A stretch of 64,000 bases of DNA from Pseudomonas sp. Seg1. Its GTDB lineage: Bacteria; Pseudomonadota; Gammaproteobacteria; Pseudomonadales; Pseudomonadaceae. Positions 9,518 to 17,056 of the stretch are shown here, one piece after another (position 1 is the stretch's first letter; each line of letters starts with the position of its first letter). Both the position numbers and the translations under genes were made by a program. The DNA lies in NCBI RefSeq assembly GCF_018326005.1, contig NZ_AP021903.1:2878501-2942500 (forward strand), in the 5' to 3' direction. A model generated the notes under the pieces. It was not told the DNA's origin. It made no database searches and saw only the letters and a list, made by a program, of their open reading frames with translations.

Positions 9518-10913
9518 GTCGGGGCAGGGGCCGGGTCGGCATCTGCCGGTGTTTCAGGCGCTGTTGATCACGCTGGGTATGGTGATCACCACCGACATCC
9601 TGAAAACCGCGCCGACCGTGGCACTCAACGTCGGGCCTGAGCACTTCTACCTGGTTTGGGTGCTCGGCGGCGTGGCGTCGATGATCGGTGCGCTGTGTTT
9701 TGCCGAGATGGCCACGGCGTTTCCGCATCCGGGTGGCGACTATCACTTTCTGCGCACGGCTTACGGCGAGCGCATGGGATTTCTGTTTGCCTGGTCGCGG
9801 TTTTCGGTGATGCACACCGGGTGGATTGCGTTGTCGGCGTTCATGTTTGCCGATTACGTCAACGCCGTGGTGCCGCTCGGGCAGTACGGCTCGGGGCTGT
9901 TTGCCGGCGCGGTGATTGTTGCGTTGGTGCTGCTCAATCTCACCGGCAAGCACATTGGTTTTATCACTCAGACGCTTTTGGTGGGACTGTTGGCGTTGGG
10001 TTTTCTGAGCATTGCCAGTGCGGGTGTTTTTCTCGCCTGGCAAGGCATCGAACCGCCCGCGCCGAACGTCATCGCTGTCCCGGAAAACACGGGTATGGCC
10101 GGGTTTTCAGCGGCGATGATTTTTGTCTTCCTGGCGTTCGGTGGCTGGAGTGATGCCGCGACATTGTCGGCAGAAGTGCGTGACGGTCGGCGCGGGATTT
10201 TCATCGCCATGCTGGGCGCATTGACCGTGTTGATGGTGATTTATCTGGCGCTCAATTGGGCGTTCATCCAGGGCTTGGGATTCGCCGGACTGGCGGCCAG
10301 CAATGCGCCGGCGGTTGAACTGTTGAACCGCGCATTCGGTGCGCCCGGGGTGATGCTGATTCTGCTGATGGTCGGCATCGCCGCAATCGCGACCATCAAT
10401 TCGACCCTGCTGGTCGGCGCCCGCACCACTTACGCCGCTGCTCGCGATGTGCCGCAGTTGCGCAGCTTCGGAAGCTGGGATGATCGCCACGGCGTACCGC
10501 GTAAAGCGCTGCTCGCGGAAGGTGCTGTGGCGTTGCTGTTGGTGCTGTTTGGCAGCTTTACCCAGAGCGGGTTCAACACCATGGTCGAGTACCTGACGCC
10601 GGTGTACTGGTTGTTTTTGAGCTTGAGCAGTGTGGCGCTGATCATTTTGCGGCGGCGGTTTCCCGAGGTGCCACGGCCGGTGAAGGTGCCGCTGTATCCA
10701 CTGTTGCCGCTGCTGTTTTTCGGCTTGTGTCTGTACATGCTGTATTCGAGCGTGACGGTGGTGGGCTGGGGAGCTTTTTTGGGGATTGGGGTGTTGCTGA
10801 TTGGCGCAGTGTTTTTAGCCGTGTTGAGCCGCCTGACGCCATACCCTTACCCTGATCCTCTCCCAGAGGAAAAGGGGGCCGACCGCAGAGTCTTGCGGGA
10901 TACATCAACCTGA
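9507..10913 (+). CDS. APC-family amino-acid/polyamine permease
   Basis: Inner-membrane transporter of 468 aa with about 12 membrane segments. The N-terminal part LLITLGMVITTDILKTAPTVALNV and the segment ALCFAEMATAFPHPGGDYHFL correspond to TM1 and TM2-3 of the APC superfamily, the latter with the usual E-x7-P-x2-GG pattern. The ATG at 9507 inside the receptor's last codons was chosen because an upstream start would place over 40 residues inside the receptor gene. The final 25 or so residues (PYPYPDPLPEEKGADRRVL onward) have no membrane character and are encoded by a dispersed intergenic repeat, so the natural C-terminus appears to have been replaced or extended. Substrate unknown. Confidence 0.88.
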   Translation: MASESGQGPGRHLPVFQALLITLGMVITTDILKTAPTVALNVGPEHFYLVWVLGGVASMIGALCFAEMATAFPHPGGDYHFLRTAYGERMGFLFAWSRFSVMHTGWIALSAFMFADYVNAVVPLGQYGSGLFAGAVIVALVLLNLTGKHIGFITQTLLVGLLALGFLSIASAGVFLAWQGIEPPAPNVIAVPENTGMAGFSAAMIFVFLAFGGWSDAATLSAEVRDGRRGIFIAMLGALTVLMVIYLALNWAFIQGLGFAGLAASNAPAVELLNRAFGAPGVMLILLMVGIAAIATINSTLLVGARTTYAAARDVPQLRSFGSWDDRHGVPRKALLAEGAVALLLVLFGSFTQSGFNTMVEYLTPVYWLFLSLSSVALIILRRRFPEVPRPVKVPLYPLLPLLFFGLCLYMLYSSVTVVGWGAFLGIGVLLIGAVFLAVLSRLTPYPYPDPLPEEKGADRRVLRDTST

Positions 10914-11025
10914 AAAACGGGTCGATTATGGATTCAGCGAAAAGCGCTCAAGTCGCTGTACTTCTCAAATATCCCCCAATCAGTCCCCTCTCCCATCGGG
11001 AGAGGGCTAGGGTGAGGGGCTCTTA
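10845..11025. repeat. Two copies of a CCCTCTCCC / GGGAGAGGG dispersed repeat
   Basis: At 10845-10880 the motif TACCCTGATCCTCTCCCAGAGG occurs (first half) inside the permease 3' end; at 10984-11022 the full inverted form CCCCTCTCCC-atc-GGGAGAGGG followed by CTAGGGTGAGGGG occurs between convergent genes. This kind of element is common between genes in pseudomonads and can form a strong hairpin. The second copy may act as a transcription barrier for both flanking genes. Confidence 0.65.
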
Positions 11026-11036
11026 AAAAACGGCGC

Positions 11037-11498
11037 TTAAAAAGACACCGCCGCCGGCTGCGAAAGCCGCAACACCGAAAGATCCCCGGTAATTCGCTTA
11101 TACGCCAGGCGAATCGCCTCAATACTCCCCTCATTCTTCGCACTGCTCTCATGCAACACCACAATCACCTTGGTGCTCAGCCGCTCAGGCTCTTTCGCCC
11201 CGTGATCCTTCCACTGCCCATACGCATCGAACACCGTGAATCCGTCGGGAAACCTCGGCGTCACTTCCTTATCCAGAAACTCGCGCCAGCGCGCCGGGCT
11301 GACCGCGCCGTCCTTGCCATCCAGAGAGCCCACCGAAAAGTACAACTCGGTCCGCGTCCATTGCGCCTGCGCCGGGCGCGTCGCGTCCCCCTGCAAGGTC
11401 GAGCTGGCAGGATCTTTGGTATGCACGGAAACCGGAGGAGGGCTGGTACACCCTGCGACCGCCACAAACAGTGCCGCCAGTAAAAGACGTTGAGGCAT
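11037..11498 (-). CDS. DUF3574 lipoprotein
   Basis: Small exported lipoprotein, 153 aa: signal peptide MPQRLLLAALFVAVAGC with a lipobox ending at Cys17, then a Pro/Ser linker and one compact domain. The domain segments WTRTELYFSVGSLDGKDGAVSPARWREFLDKEVTPRFPDGFTVFDAYGQW (in pieces) and STKVIVVLHESSAKNEGSIEAIRLAYK match DUF3574 as I know it; function is not established for the family. It faces the permease gene tail to tail with a hairpin repeat between. No operon partner. Confidence 0.85.
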   Translation of the reverse strand: MPQRLLLAALFVAVAGCTSPPPVSVHTKDPASSTLQGDATRPAQAQWTRTELYFSVGSLDGKDGAVSPARWREFLDKEVTPRFPDGFTVFDAYGQWKDHGAKEPERLSTKVIVVLHESSAKNEGSIEAIRLAYKRITGDLSVLRLSQPAAVSF

Positions 11499-11889
11499 GG
11501 AACTTCCTTATTGTTGACAGTAGTTGGCAATTATAAGGCGCACGGTTAATAGCGTTAAAAGATTAAAAAGTCTCGCGAGGCTCGATTTGTGGAATATGCG
11601 GCGCGAAGAAATTAATACGAAGCGGTTAGATCAATAATTTCTTTCGGTTATTTAAATAGTGCTGCTTCGAATATCTATAGCTTGTAAAACGAAGCGCGTG
11701 CATTTGATATTTCTGTTATCGCGCCTACTCTGCTGTTCCTGCGCCTCAAGACGCATGGAACGCTGCGCTTGAGGCGTTTGAACAGCCGTTTTTGCTGTTT
11801 GATGGGCATCTTGTTCAGGAATCGTCAGTCCTTAGAATCGGCCCCCATCAACTTCTCATCCAGTTCTTAAATCCTCAGGGAGCTTCACC
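11499..11889. other. Intergenic region between divergent genes
   Basis: About 390 AT-richer bases between the DUF3574 gene and the Met-rich gene; promoters for both must lie here. A 9-bp inverted repeat, CGCCTCAAG at 11742-11750 and CTTGAGGCG at 11768-11776, could form a hairpin or bind a regulator. The ribosome site AGGGAGC precedes 11890. No coding sequence was recognised. Confidence 0.5.
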
Positions 11890-12399
11890 ATGATGAACGC
11901 CATGCAGATGCAAATGCCGATGAACGCCAACATGCCAATGATGCCGATGATGGGCATGCCGATGATGATGGCGACCATGACTTGCGAAATGATGGACGAC
12001 GGCATGATGTGCAAGATGATGCCGGCCGCTGGCATGGACATGGCCATGTTCAAGAACAGCGGCGAAATGATGCAGATGATGATGAACTGCGGCATGCCGA
12101 TGATGATGCACTGCGGCAACATGACCATGATGTGCATGTCCCAGGCGGCCATGGCCATGCCGATGATGAACATGATGATGCCAATGCCGATGATGGGCAT
12201 GCCGATGCCATCGATGAAGTGCGTGATGGAATGCACCATGATGGCCGATTGCATGATGTGCAAGATCATGCCGATGGCGGGCATGAACATGGACATGATG
12301 AAGAACTGCTGCGCCCTGATGATGAAAATGATGAACGACTGCAGCATGCCAATGATGATGAGCTGCAACGGCATGCCGATGATGTGCTGCACCTGCTGA
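11890..12399 (+). CDS. Met/Cys-rich repeat protein of unknown function
   Basis: A 169-residue protein that by my count has 73 Met (43%) and 16 Cys, with no Trp or Tyr, one Phe and one His. No signal peptide or membrane segment is apparent. It is an internal duplication: residues about 10-83 and 91-169 align, sharing CxMMxDxMMCKxMPxAGM and then MPMMMxC blocks (C32 to C41 against C115 to C124). Many Met residues and CxxC/MxxM pairs are what Cu(I)- or other soft-metal-binding proteins show, so metal storage or redox buffering is the leading guess, not a finding. The AGGGAGC ribosome site and a strong downstream terminator support it as a real, separately transcribed gene. It could alternatively act as a Met/sulfur store. 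Confidence 0.75.
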   Translation: MMNAMQMQMPMNANMPMMPMMGMPMMMATMTCEMMDDGMMCKMMPAAGMDMAMFKNSGEMMQMMMNCGMPMMMHCGNMTMMCMSQAAMAMPMMNMMMPMPMMGMPMPSMKCVMECTMMADCMMCKIMPMAGMNMDMMKNCCALMMKMMNDCSMPMMMSCNGMPMMCCTC

Positions 12400-12411
12400 T
12401 CCCGGGCAGCA

Positions 12412-12450
12412 TAAAAAAAGCCCCCGAGGCCTCAAGGCCCGGGGGCTTTT
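12412..12450 (+). terminator. Rho-independent terminator of the Met-rich gene
   Basis: GC-rich stem GCCCCCG...CGGGGGC with an internal GGCCTCAAGGCC portion, followed by TTTT and preceded by a run of A, 12 bases after the stop. It could also work on the opposite strand. Confidence 0.85.
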
Positions 12451-12475
12451 GCATTCCATAGACCACTGCAAACCT

Positions 12476-12570
12476 CTGTGGGAGCTGGCTTGCCAGCGAT
12501 AGCGGTGGATCAGTCGATTTAAATGCTGGATGTGCCGACGTCATCGCTGGCAAGCCAGCTCCCACAGGGG
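12476..12570. repeat. REP pair (inverted REPs)
   Basis: Third copy of the inverted REP pair, here between convergent genes; the core is identical to the copies at 5909 and 6709 while the spacer differs. Confidence 0.9.
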
Positions 12571-12598
12571 ATTGTGTTAAAGCAAAGAGAGGTAAGGA

Positions 12599-13246
12599 TC
12601 AGTCGAGGCGTTCGGGGTAGGTGACGACCAGGTAGGCGACGGCTTCGCTGTCGGCCGGGTTGCGGTAGCGGTGGGGCTGGTCGGCGTAGAACAGGATCGA
12701 GTCGCCAGTCGAGAGCAGGTAGCGCTCGTCGTTGACGCTGATCTCCAGCACGCCTTGAGCCACCACCAGGTTTTCCTGCACGCCCGGGCCGTGGCCCTCG
12801 GATTGGTCTTCACCCAGCGGGCTCAGGCGCAATTCGTAAAACTCGGACTGACGCGCCACGTCGAACGGAAACAAGGCCCGACTGACAAATGCACCGCTGG
12901 CACTGACCAGCCGTTTGCTCTGGCTCGCCGACAACACTGCCACACCTTCAAACGCCCGGTGCTCGAGAAACGCCGCCACCGACACCTTCAAACCCTTGGC
13001 GATTTTGCACAGCACCTTGATCGACGGCACGCTGCGCCCGGACTCGATCTGCGCCAACATCGCCCGGCTCACACCGCACTGGCGCGCCAGCCCATCCAGC
13101 GACAAATGACGCTTGCTGCGCAGACGCTGCAGATTCTGTGCGACCCGTTCGCAGATCGGGTCTTCTTCCAGTGATTCGAGGTTGTTCAGATCCAGCACAG
13201 GCTCATCCGCGCTCGCCAGAAAACGCGAGGGGTCACGGGCGTTCAC
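12599..13246 (-). CDS. XRE-family transcriptional regulator with cupin domain
   Basis: Regulator of 215 aa. An HTH_3 domain (CERVAQNLQRLRSKRHLSLDGLARQCGVSRAMLAQIESGRSVPS in pieces, about residues 33-80) is followed by a cupin sensor domain ending with GDSILFYADQPHRYRNP. This architecture (PuuR/MltR-like) usually senses a small metabolite. The GTG start at 13246 was chosen because it overlaps the stop of the upstream small gene by 4 bases (GTGA), while a longer reading would run through that gene. No obvious target gene lies beside it on the left, where only a REP pair and the Met-rich gene are present. Confidence 0.9.
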   Translation of the reverse strand: MNARDPSRFLASADEPVLDLNNLESLEEDPICERVAQNLQRLRSKRHLSLDGLARQCGVSRAMLAQIESGRSVPSIKVLCKIAKGLKVSVAAFLEHRAFEGVAVLSASQSKRLVSASGAFVSRALFPFDVARQSEFYELRLSPLGEDQSEGHGPGVQENLVVAQGVLEISVNDERYLLSTGDSILFYADQPHRYRNPADSEAVAYLVVTYPERLD

Positions 13247-13404
13247 GCTTGGCGCGGCTCGTTGGAATGCGCAGCCTGCACCCACTGAAACGCCTGATAA
13301 CCGGCATTGCGCGCATACATTTCCCACATCGCCCGCGCAAGCTTCTGGGCCTGGCGGCGTTTACGGTAAGCGGCGAAGTCGATCAGGTTGGCAGTTGGAT
13401 TCAT
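13243..13404 (-). CDS. Small conserved-looking protein coupled to the XRE regulator
   Basis: A 53-residue basic, helical protein (MNPTANLIDFAAYRKRRQAQ...) with no signal peptide or membrane segment and a high Ala/Arg/Gln content. The ATG at 13404 was preferred over one seven codons upstream because the reading MNPTANLIDFAAYRK starts the compact helix. It overlaps the regulator start by 4 bases, so the two should be translated together. Its role is unknown; a partner or modulator of the regulator is possible. It could be missed by automatic annotation because of its size. Confidence 0.65.
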   Translation of the reverse strand: MNPTANLIDFAAYRKRRQAQKLARAMWEMYARNAGYQAFQWVQAAHSNEPRQA

Positions 13405-13454
13405 GGCGCACTTCACTGTGATCAATGACGGGATGAAAGTGAGCGTACGCCAAT

Positions 13455-13465
13455 ATTTTTATAAC
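13455..13465 (-). promoter_or_regulatory. ATTTTTATAAC element, copy 1
   Basis: The 11-mer ATTTTTATAAC stands about 50 bases upstream of the small protein/XRE unit. An identical copy at 14487-14497 lies in the AraC/AhpD divergent promoter region, in the same orientation relative to the leftward gene. It may be a -35/-10-proximal activator site; AT-rich sites like it occur at sulfur-starvation promoters, which is only an analogy. Confidence 0.35.
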
Positions 13466-13522
13466 GATAAATACTGATTTTGTATTTGTTAATTCGTTTT
13501 GGTTCTTTGTGAAGGCAGCCCG

Positions 13523-14434
13523 TCAGGCCCCCTCATGTTGCTTGCGATAAGCCCCCGGCTGCACGCCCACCGACTTGGCAAATGCCCGGGTAAACGCCGC
13601 AATCGATTGATAGCCGACCGCCGCACACACCTGCTCGACCGTGTGATTGGCCCGCAATAACTGGCAAGCGTGGCGCATGCGCAGGGCCAGCAACACTTGC
13701 CCCGGCGACTGCCCGGCCAGTTCATTGAAGCGTTTGAAGAACGCCGAGCGCGAAACGCCGATGCACGCCGCCATGCTTTCCAGCGACCACGGCAACTGTG
13801 GCTGTTCGATCAGTTGATCGAGCAGCGGCGCGAATTGCGGGTTACGCGCCAGTGCGACCAATCCGCCGAGGTGCTGGTTGTCAGCCATCTGCTGGCGCAG
13901 GACATAAAGAAACAGCAGATGGCTCAGGCGTTCAAGCAGCGTCGAGGAGGGCGCCGGCAAGCGTTCGCATTCCTCCAGAATCAATTCGAACAAGGCTCGG
14001 GCCGCGCTAGAGGAAGGATCTCCGGCGCGCAGAATGATCCAGTCCGGCAAACCTTCGATGATCAGCGACGACAACCCGGACTTGAAATGAAAGAAGCCAC
14101 AGACCAGGCCCACACCATCCTCGGCCGCACGATCCAGCGCGGTCATCGCCATGCGCGGCAGCGTCTGCGCCAGCCGCGAGTCTTCAGCGCTGGACAGGCG
14201 ATAATCGAGATCGCGCAACAGGAACACTGCATCCCCGGCATTCAGCCGCAGCGCCGGTTCATGCCCGTCGATATGCAACCAGCAATGCCCCTGCACGACC
14301 AGATGAAAGCTGGCCCGCGCCAGGCCATGAGTGCTGGCATGCCAGCCACCGCAATAGCGGCCGACGTGAAACAGACTCGCATCGAGTTCGAGGCTTTCTA
14401 ATAACCAATCAACCAGTGGGCTGGACGAAATCAT
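13523..14434 (-). CDS. AraC-family transcriptional regulator
   Basis: Regulator of 303 aa with an N-terminal cupin-like sensor (HLVVQGHCWLHIDGHEPALRLNAGDAVFLLRD, in the AraC-binding cupin_6 style) and a C-terminal double helix-turn-helix (WSLESMAACIGVSRSAFFKRFNELAGQSPGQVLLALRM, then VGYQSIAAFTRAFAKSVGVQPGAYRKQ). It is transcribed divergently from the AhpD-like gene and its operon, with a 103-base shared promoter region, so it is the likely regulator of that operon. Members with this N-terminal domain often control genes for oxidoreductases; the inducer is unknown. Confidence 0.92.
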   Translation of the reverse strand: MISSSPLVDWLLESLELDASLFHVGRYCGGWHASTHGLARASFHLVVQGHCWLHIDGHEPALRLNAGDAVFLLRDLDYRLSSAEDSRLAQTLPRMAMTALDRAAEDGVGLVCGFFHFKSGLSSLIIEGLPDWIILRAGDPSSSAARALFELILEECERLPAPSSTLLERLSHLLFLYVLRQQMADNQHLGGLVALARNPQFAPLLDQLIEQPQLPWSLESMAACIGVSRSAFFKRFNELAGQSPGQVLLALRMRHACQLLRANHTVEQVCAAVGYQSIAAFTRAFAKSVGVQPGAYRKQHEGA

Positions 14435-14486
14435 CTAATGGAAACACTCAGGAGCAAGTAATCGCTACTTATGAATATGGATCGGA

Positions 14487-14497
14487 ATTTTTATAAC
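14487..14497. promoter_or_regulatory. ATTTTTATAAC element, copy 2, in divergent promoter region
   Basis: Identical 11-mer to that at 13455-13465, about 53 bases from the AraC start on one side and 41 bases from the AhpD-like gene start on the other, a good position for a shared regulatory site. Confidence 0.35.
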
Positions 14498-14537
14498 CAA
14501 CAGACTGGCCGGACACTCATCAGCAGGAGTCCTCACC

Positions 14538-15083
14538 ATGTCACGCGTCACTCTACACACCCTGCAAAGCGCACCCGAAGCAGCCCGGCCATTCCTCGAA
14601 AACGCGCAAAAGAACTCTGGATTCATCCCCAATCTGCTGGCGGTGCTGGCCAACGCCCCGGCCGCGCTGGAGACGTACGTTACGGTATCGGCGCTCAATG
14701 GCAAAGCCGAACTCAGTCTCGCCGAGCGCGAAGTGGTGCAACTGATTGCTGCAACCAATCACGGTTGCGATTTCTGTGTCGCAGGTCATACCGCCGTCGC
14801 GCTGAATAAGGCAAAACTGCCGGCGGAAGTGGTCAGTGCACTGCGCGAGAAAGCCACCGTGCCCGTGGAAAAACTCGAAACCCTGGCGGCGTTTGCCCGC
14901 GAAGTCATTGCCACTCGCGGCAAGGTCAGCGACCAGACCTATAACACTTTCAAGGCTGCGGGTTACACCGAGGGCAACGCGCTGGAAGTGATTCTTGGCG
15001 TGAGTCTGGCGACCCTGTGCAACTTCGCCAACGTGTTCGCCGATACGCCGCTCAACCCGGAGCTGGCAGCGTATCGGGCGTAA
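14538..15083 (+). CDS. AhpD-like carboxymuconolactone-decarboxylase-family protein
   Basis: Small helical protein of 181 aa with the AhpD core. The motif HGCDFCVAGH places a CxxC pair at Cys77 and Cys80 with the nearby His and Glu (ERE) expected for a peroxidase-like proton relay, so a thiol-dependent peroxide or thiol-exchange activity is plausible. It heads a five-gene rightward unit (acyl-CoA-dehydrogenase-like protein and an SsuB/TauA-type importer). Spacing to the next gene is 63 bases. Regulated most likely by the divergent AraC protein. The physiological substrate is unknown. Confidence 0.88.
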   Translation: MSRVTLHTLQSAPEAARPFLENAQKNSGFIPNLLAVLANAPAALETYVTVSALNGKAELSLAEREVVQLIAATNHGCDFCVAGHTAVALNKAKLPAEVVSALREKATVPVEKLETLAAFAREVIATRGKVSDQTYNTFKAAGYTEGNALEVILGVSLATLCNFANVFADTPLNPELAAYRA

Positions 15084-15146
15084 TCGGCTCATTGATTCAG
15101 GCAGCGTCGTCTATGGTTGAGGCTGCTGCGTAAAAGGAGAAACGAC

Positions 15147-16217
15147 ATGCTCAATCCGGCATTGATGCAATGGCTGGACAACAACGCCCAGGCACTGGAT
15201 GCAGGCGACGGTGACCCGCAACACGTGCTCACGCAACTGGCGCAGGCCGAGGTATTGCGCGTCGGCATCAGCCCCGAACTCGGGGGCAGCGGTGGCCATG
15301 TGGCCGACGCCGTGGAAGTGCTGGCCGCCGTTGCCAGTCATTCGCTGGCGGCTGCGTTTGTGTTTTGGGGCCAGCGCGCCTTTATCGAATATCTGCTGCA
15401 AAGCCCTAATGTCGCGTTAAGAGAAAAACTCCTGCCGTCGCTGCTCAGCGGCGAACTGGCCGGCGCCACGGGTTTGTCCAACGCAATGAAATTCCTCTCC
15501 GGCATCGAAGCGCTGCAAGTGCGTGCCGCCACCGAGACTGACGGCTGGACTTTGCACGGGCGCCTGCACTGGGTGACCAATCTGCGCAAAAGCGGTTTTG
15601 TCGTGGCCGCCGCCATCGAGCACGGGGAGGGCGGTTCGCCGTTCGTGCTGGCGATCCCCGATGGTGTGGCCGGCGTGCAACGTTCTGCCGATCTGCAACT
15701 GATGGGCCTGCAGTCGAGCAACACCGCCGCGATCGAATTTTCCCGGGTGGCGGTCGGTCGTGAATGGCTGCTGCATGACGATGCGCGCAAGTTTCTGCCA
15801 GCGGTGCGGCCAGCCTTTCTCGGTTTGCAATGCGGCATGGCCATCGGTCTGGCGCGACGTGCGCTGGCGGAAGTCGAAGGGCATTTGCAGGACGGCCGCT
15901 CGATCTTGCTGGAACCGTTGCAGGAGCAACGCGAGCAGTTGGCGCACAGCGTCGATGAGCTGAAAAAAGGCCTGCACGACGGGCGTTTCCTGACGCAACC
16001 GGCAGCCTTGTTCCAGATCCGTATCGCCTTGGCCGAAGCCGCCGCGAACGCCGTGCAACTGGAATTGCAGGCCAGCGGTGGCAAGGCCTATCTCACCGAA
16101 CACGGCAGTGGTTTTGCCCGGCGCTGGCGCGAGTCGGCATTCGTGCCGATTGTCACGCCGAGCCTGGTGCAATTGCGCGCCGAACTGCAGCGACAAAAAC
16201 GGGAAGCGGCGGCATGA
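15147..16217 (+). CDS. Acyl-CoA-dehydrogenase-like flavoprotein
   Basis: Flavoprotein of the acyl-CoA dehydrogenase fold, 356 aa, preceded by AAAGGAGA. N-terminal helical domain (VLTQLAQAEVLRVGISPELGGSGG), middle beta domain (TGLSNAMKF, HWVTNLRKSGFVVAAAI) and the C-terminal helical bundle (PAFLGLQCGMAIGLARRAL) can be traced. No clear catalytic Glu was identified, and the pairing with an alkanesulfonate/taurine-type transporter suggests a monooxygenase or desulfurising relative (SfnB/DszC-like) rather than beta-oxidation. Its stop overlaps the next start (ATGA), indicating one operon. Reaction unknown. Confidence 0.85.
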   Translation: MLNPALMQWLDNNAQALDAGDGDPQHVLTQLAQAEVLRVGISPELGGSGGHVADAVEVLAAVASHSLAAAFVFWGQRAFIEYLLQSPNVALREKLLPSLLSGELAGATGLSNAMKFLSGIEALQVRAATETDGWTLHGRLHWVTNLRKSGFVVAAAIEHGEGGSPFVLAIPDGVAGVQRSADLQLMGLQSSNTAAIEFSRVAVGREWLLHDDARKFLPAVRPAFLGLQCGMAIGLARRALAEVEGHLQDGRSILLEPLQEQREQLAHSVDELKKGLHDGRFLTQPAALFQIRIALAEAAANAVQLELQASGGKAYLTEHGSGFARRWRESAFVPIVTPSLVQLRAELQRQKREAAA

Positions 16218-17056
16218 GTGCGCCGCTGCTGCACGCGCAAGGCATCAGCCTCGGCTACCCACGGGAGCAGGGCTGGCACACCGTGCTGGAACAATTCGAC
16301 CTGCAATTGCAGCCCGGTGAAGTGGTGACCATTCTCGGCCCGAGCGGCGTCGGCAAATCGAGCCTGTTGCGCGTACTGGCTGGTTTGCAACAACCGCAGC
16401 AGGGCCGCGTGAGCCTGCTCGGCGAACTGTTGACCGGCGCACATCCGCGAGTCGCGGTGGCGTTTCAGGACCCGAGCCTGTTGCCGTGGCTGACGCTGGA
16501 AAAGAACGTCGCGTTCGGCCTCGACTTCGCCCGCCAACCGCACTTGAGCGCGGAGCAACGCAAGGCGCGCATCGATCATGCGATTGCCGCCGTCGGCCTC
16601 GAACACGCTCGTCAGCAACATCCCGCGCAACTCTCCGGCGGCATGGCCCAGCGCACCGCGCTGGCCCGTTGTCTGGCGCGTCAGCCGCAAGTGCTGTTGC
16701 TCGACGAACCCTTCGGTGCGCTCGACGAAATCACCCGTGCCGACATGCAACAACTGCTGCTGCAATTGATCGCTGACCATCAAACCGCTGCCGTGTTGAT
16801 CACCCACGACATCGACGAAGCCCTGCTGCTCTCCGAGCGGATTCTGCTACTGGGTGACAGCCCGGCGCACATCCTCGGCGAGTGGCGTATCGACCTGCCT
16901 CAGCCACGCGCCGAGTTGGTTGAAGAACTGGGCGCGCTGCGCATCGACATCCTCAAAACCCTTCGGCGGGCGAGCCGCAATCCTCACACCCATCCTTTGC
17001 CCGCAACGTCGGAGATTGACCATGTGCCTGGACGACTTCACTCACACACGTCGTGA
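16214..17056 (+). CDS. SsuB/TauB-type ABC transporter ATP-binding protein
   Basis: ATPase of 280 aa for the nitrate/sulfonate/taurine importer class. Walker A is GPSGVGKSS, the Q-loop FQDPSLLPWLTLEKNVAFGL is typical of SsuB/TauB, the signature is LSGGMAQRTALARCL, Walker B LLLDEPFGALDE and the switch His lies in LITHDIDEAL. It overlaps the flavoprotein gene by 4 bases and the binding-protein gene by 35 bases. The extra C-terminal tail (about 30 residues, ending in a His-rich stretch) is encoded in that overlap and may not be functional. Confidence 0.92.
   Translation: MSAPLLHAQGISLGYPREQGWHTVLEQFDLQLQPGEVVTILGPSGVGKSSLLRVLAGLQQPQQGRVSLLGELLTGAHPRVAVAFQDPSLLPWLTLEKNVAFGLDFARQPHLSAEQRKARIDHAIAAVGLEHARQQHPAQLSGGMAQRTALARCLARQPQVLLLDEPFGALDEITRADMQQLLLQLIADHQTAAVLITHDIDEALLLSERILLLGDSPAHILGEWRIDLPQPRAELVEELGALRIDILKTLRRASRNPHTHPLPATSEIDHVPGRLHSHTS

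Noticed and set aside
11856..12471. Minus-strand His-rich and Ile/Met-rich reading frames opposite the Met-rich gene
   Set aside because: They are the complement of ATG-rich codons (CAT = His). The plus-strand frame has the ribosome site and a terminator in the right place.
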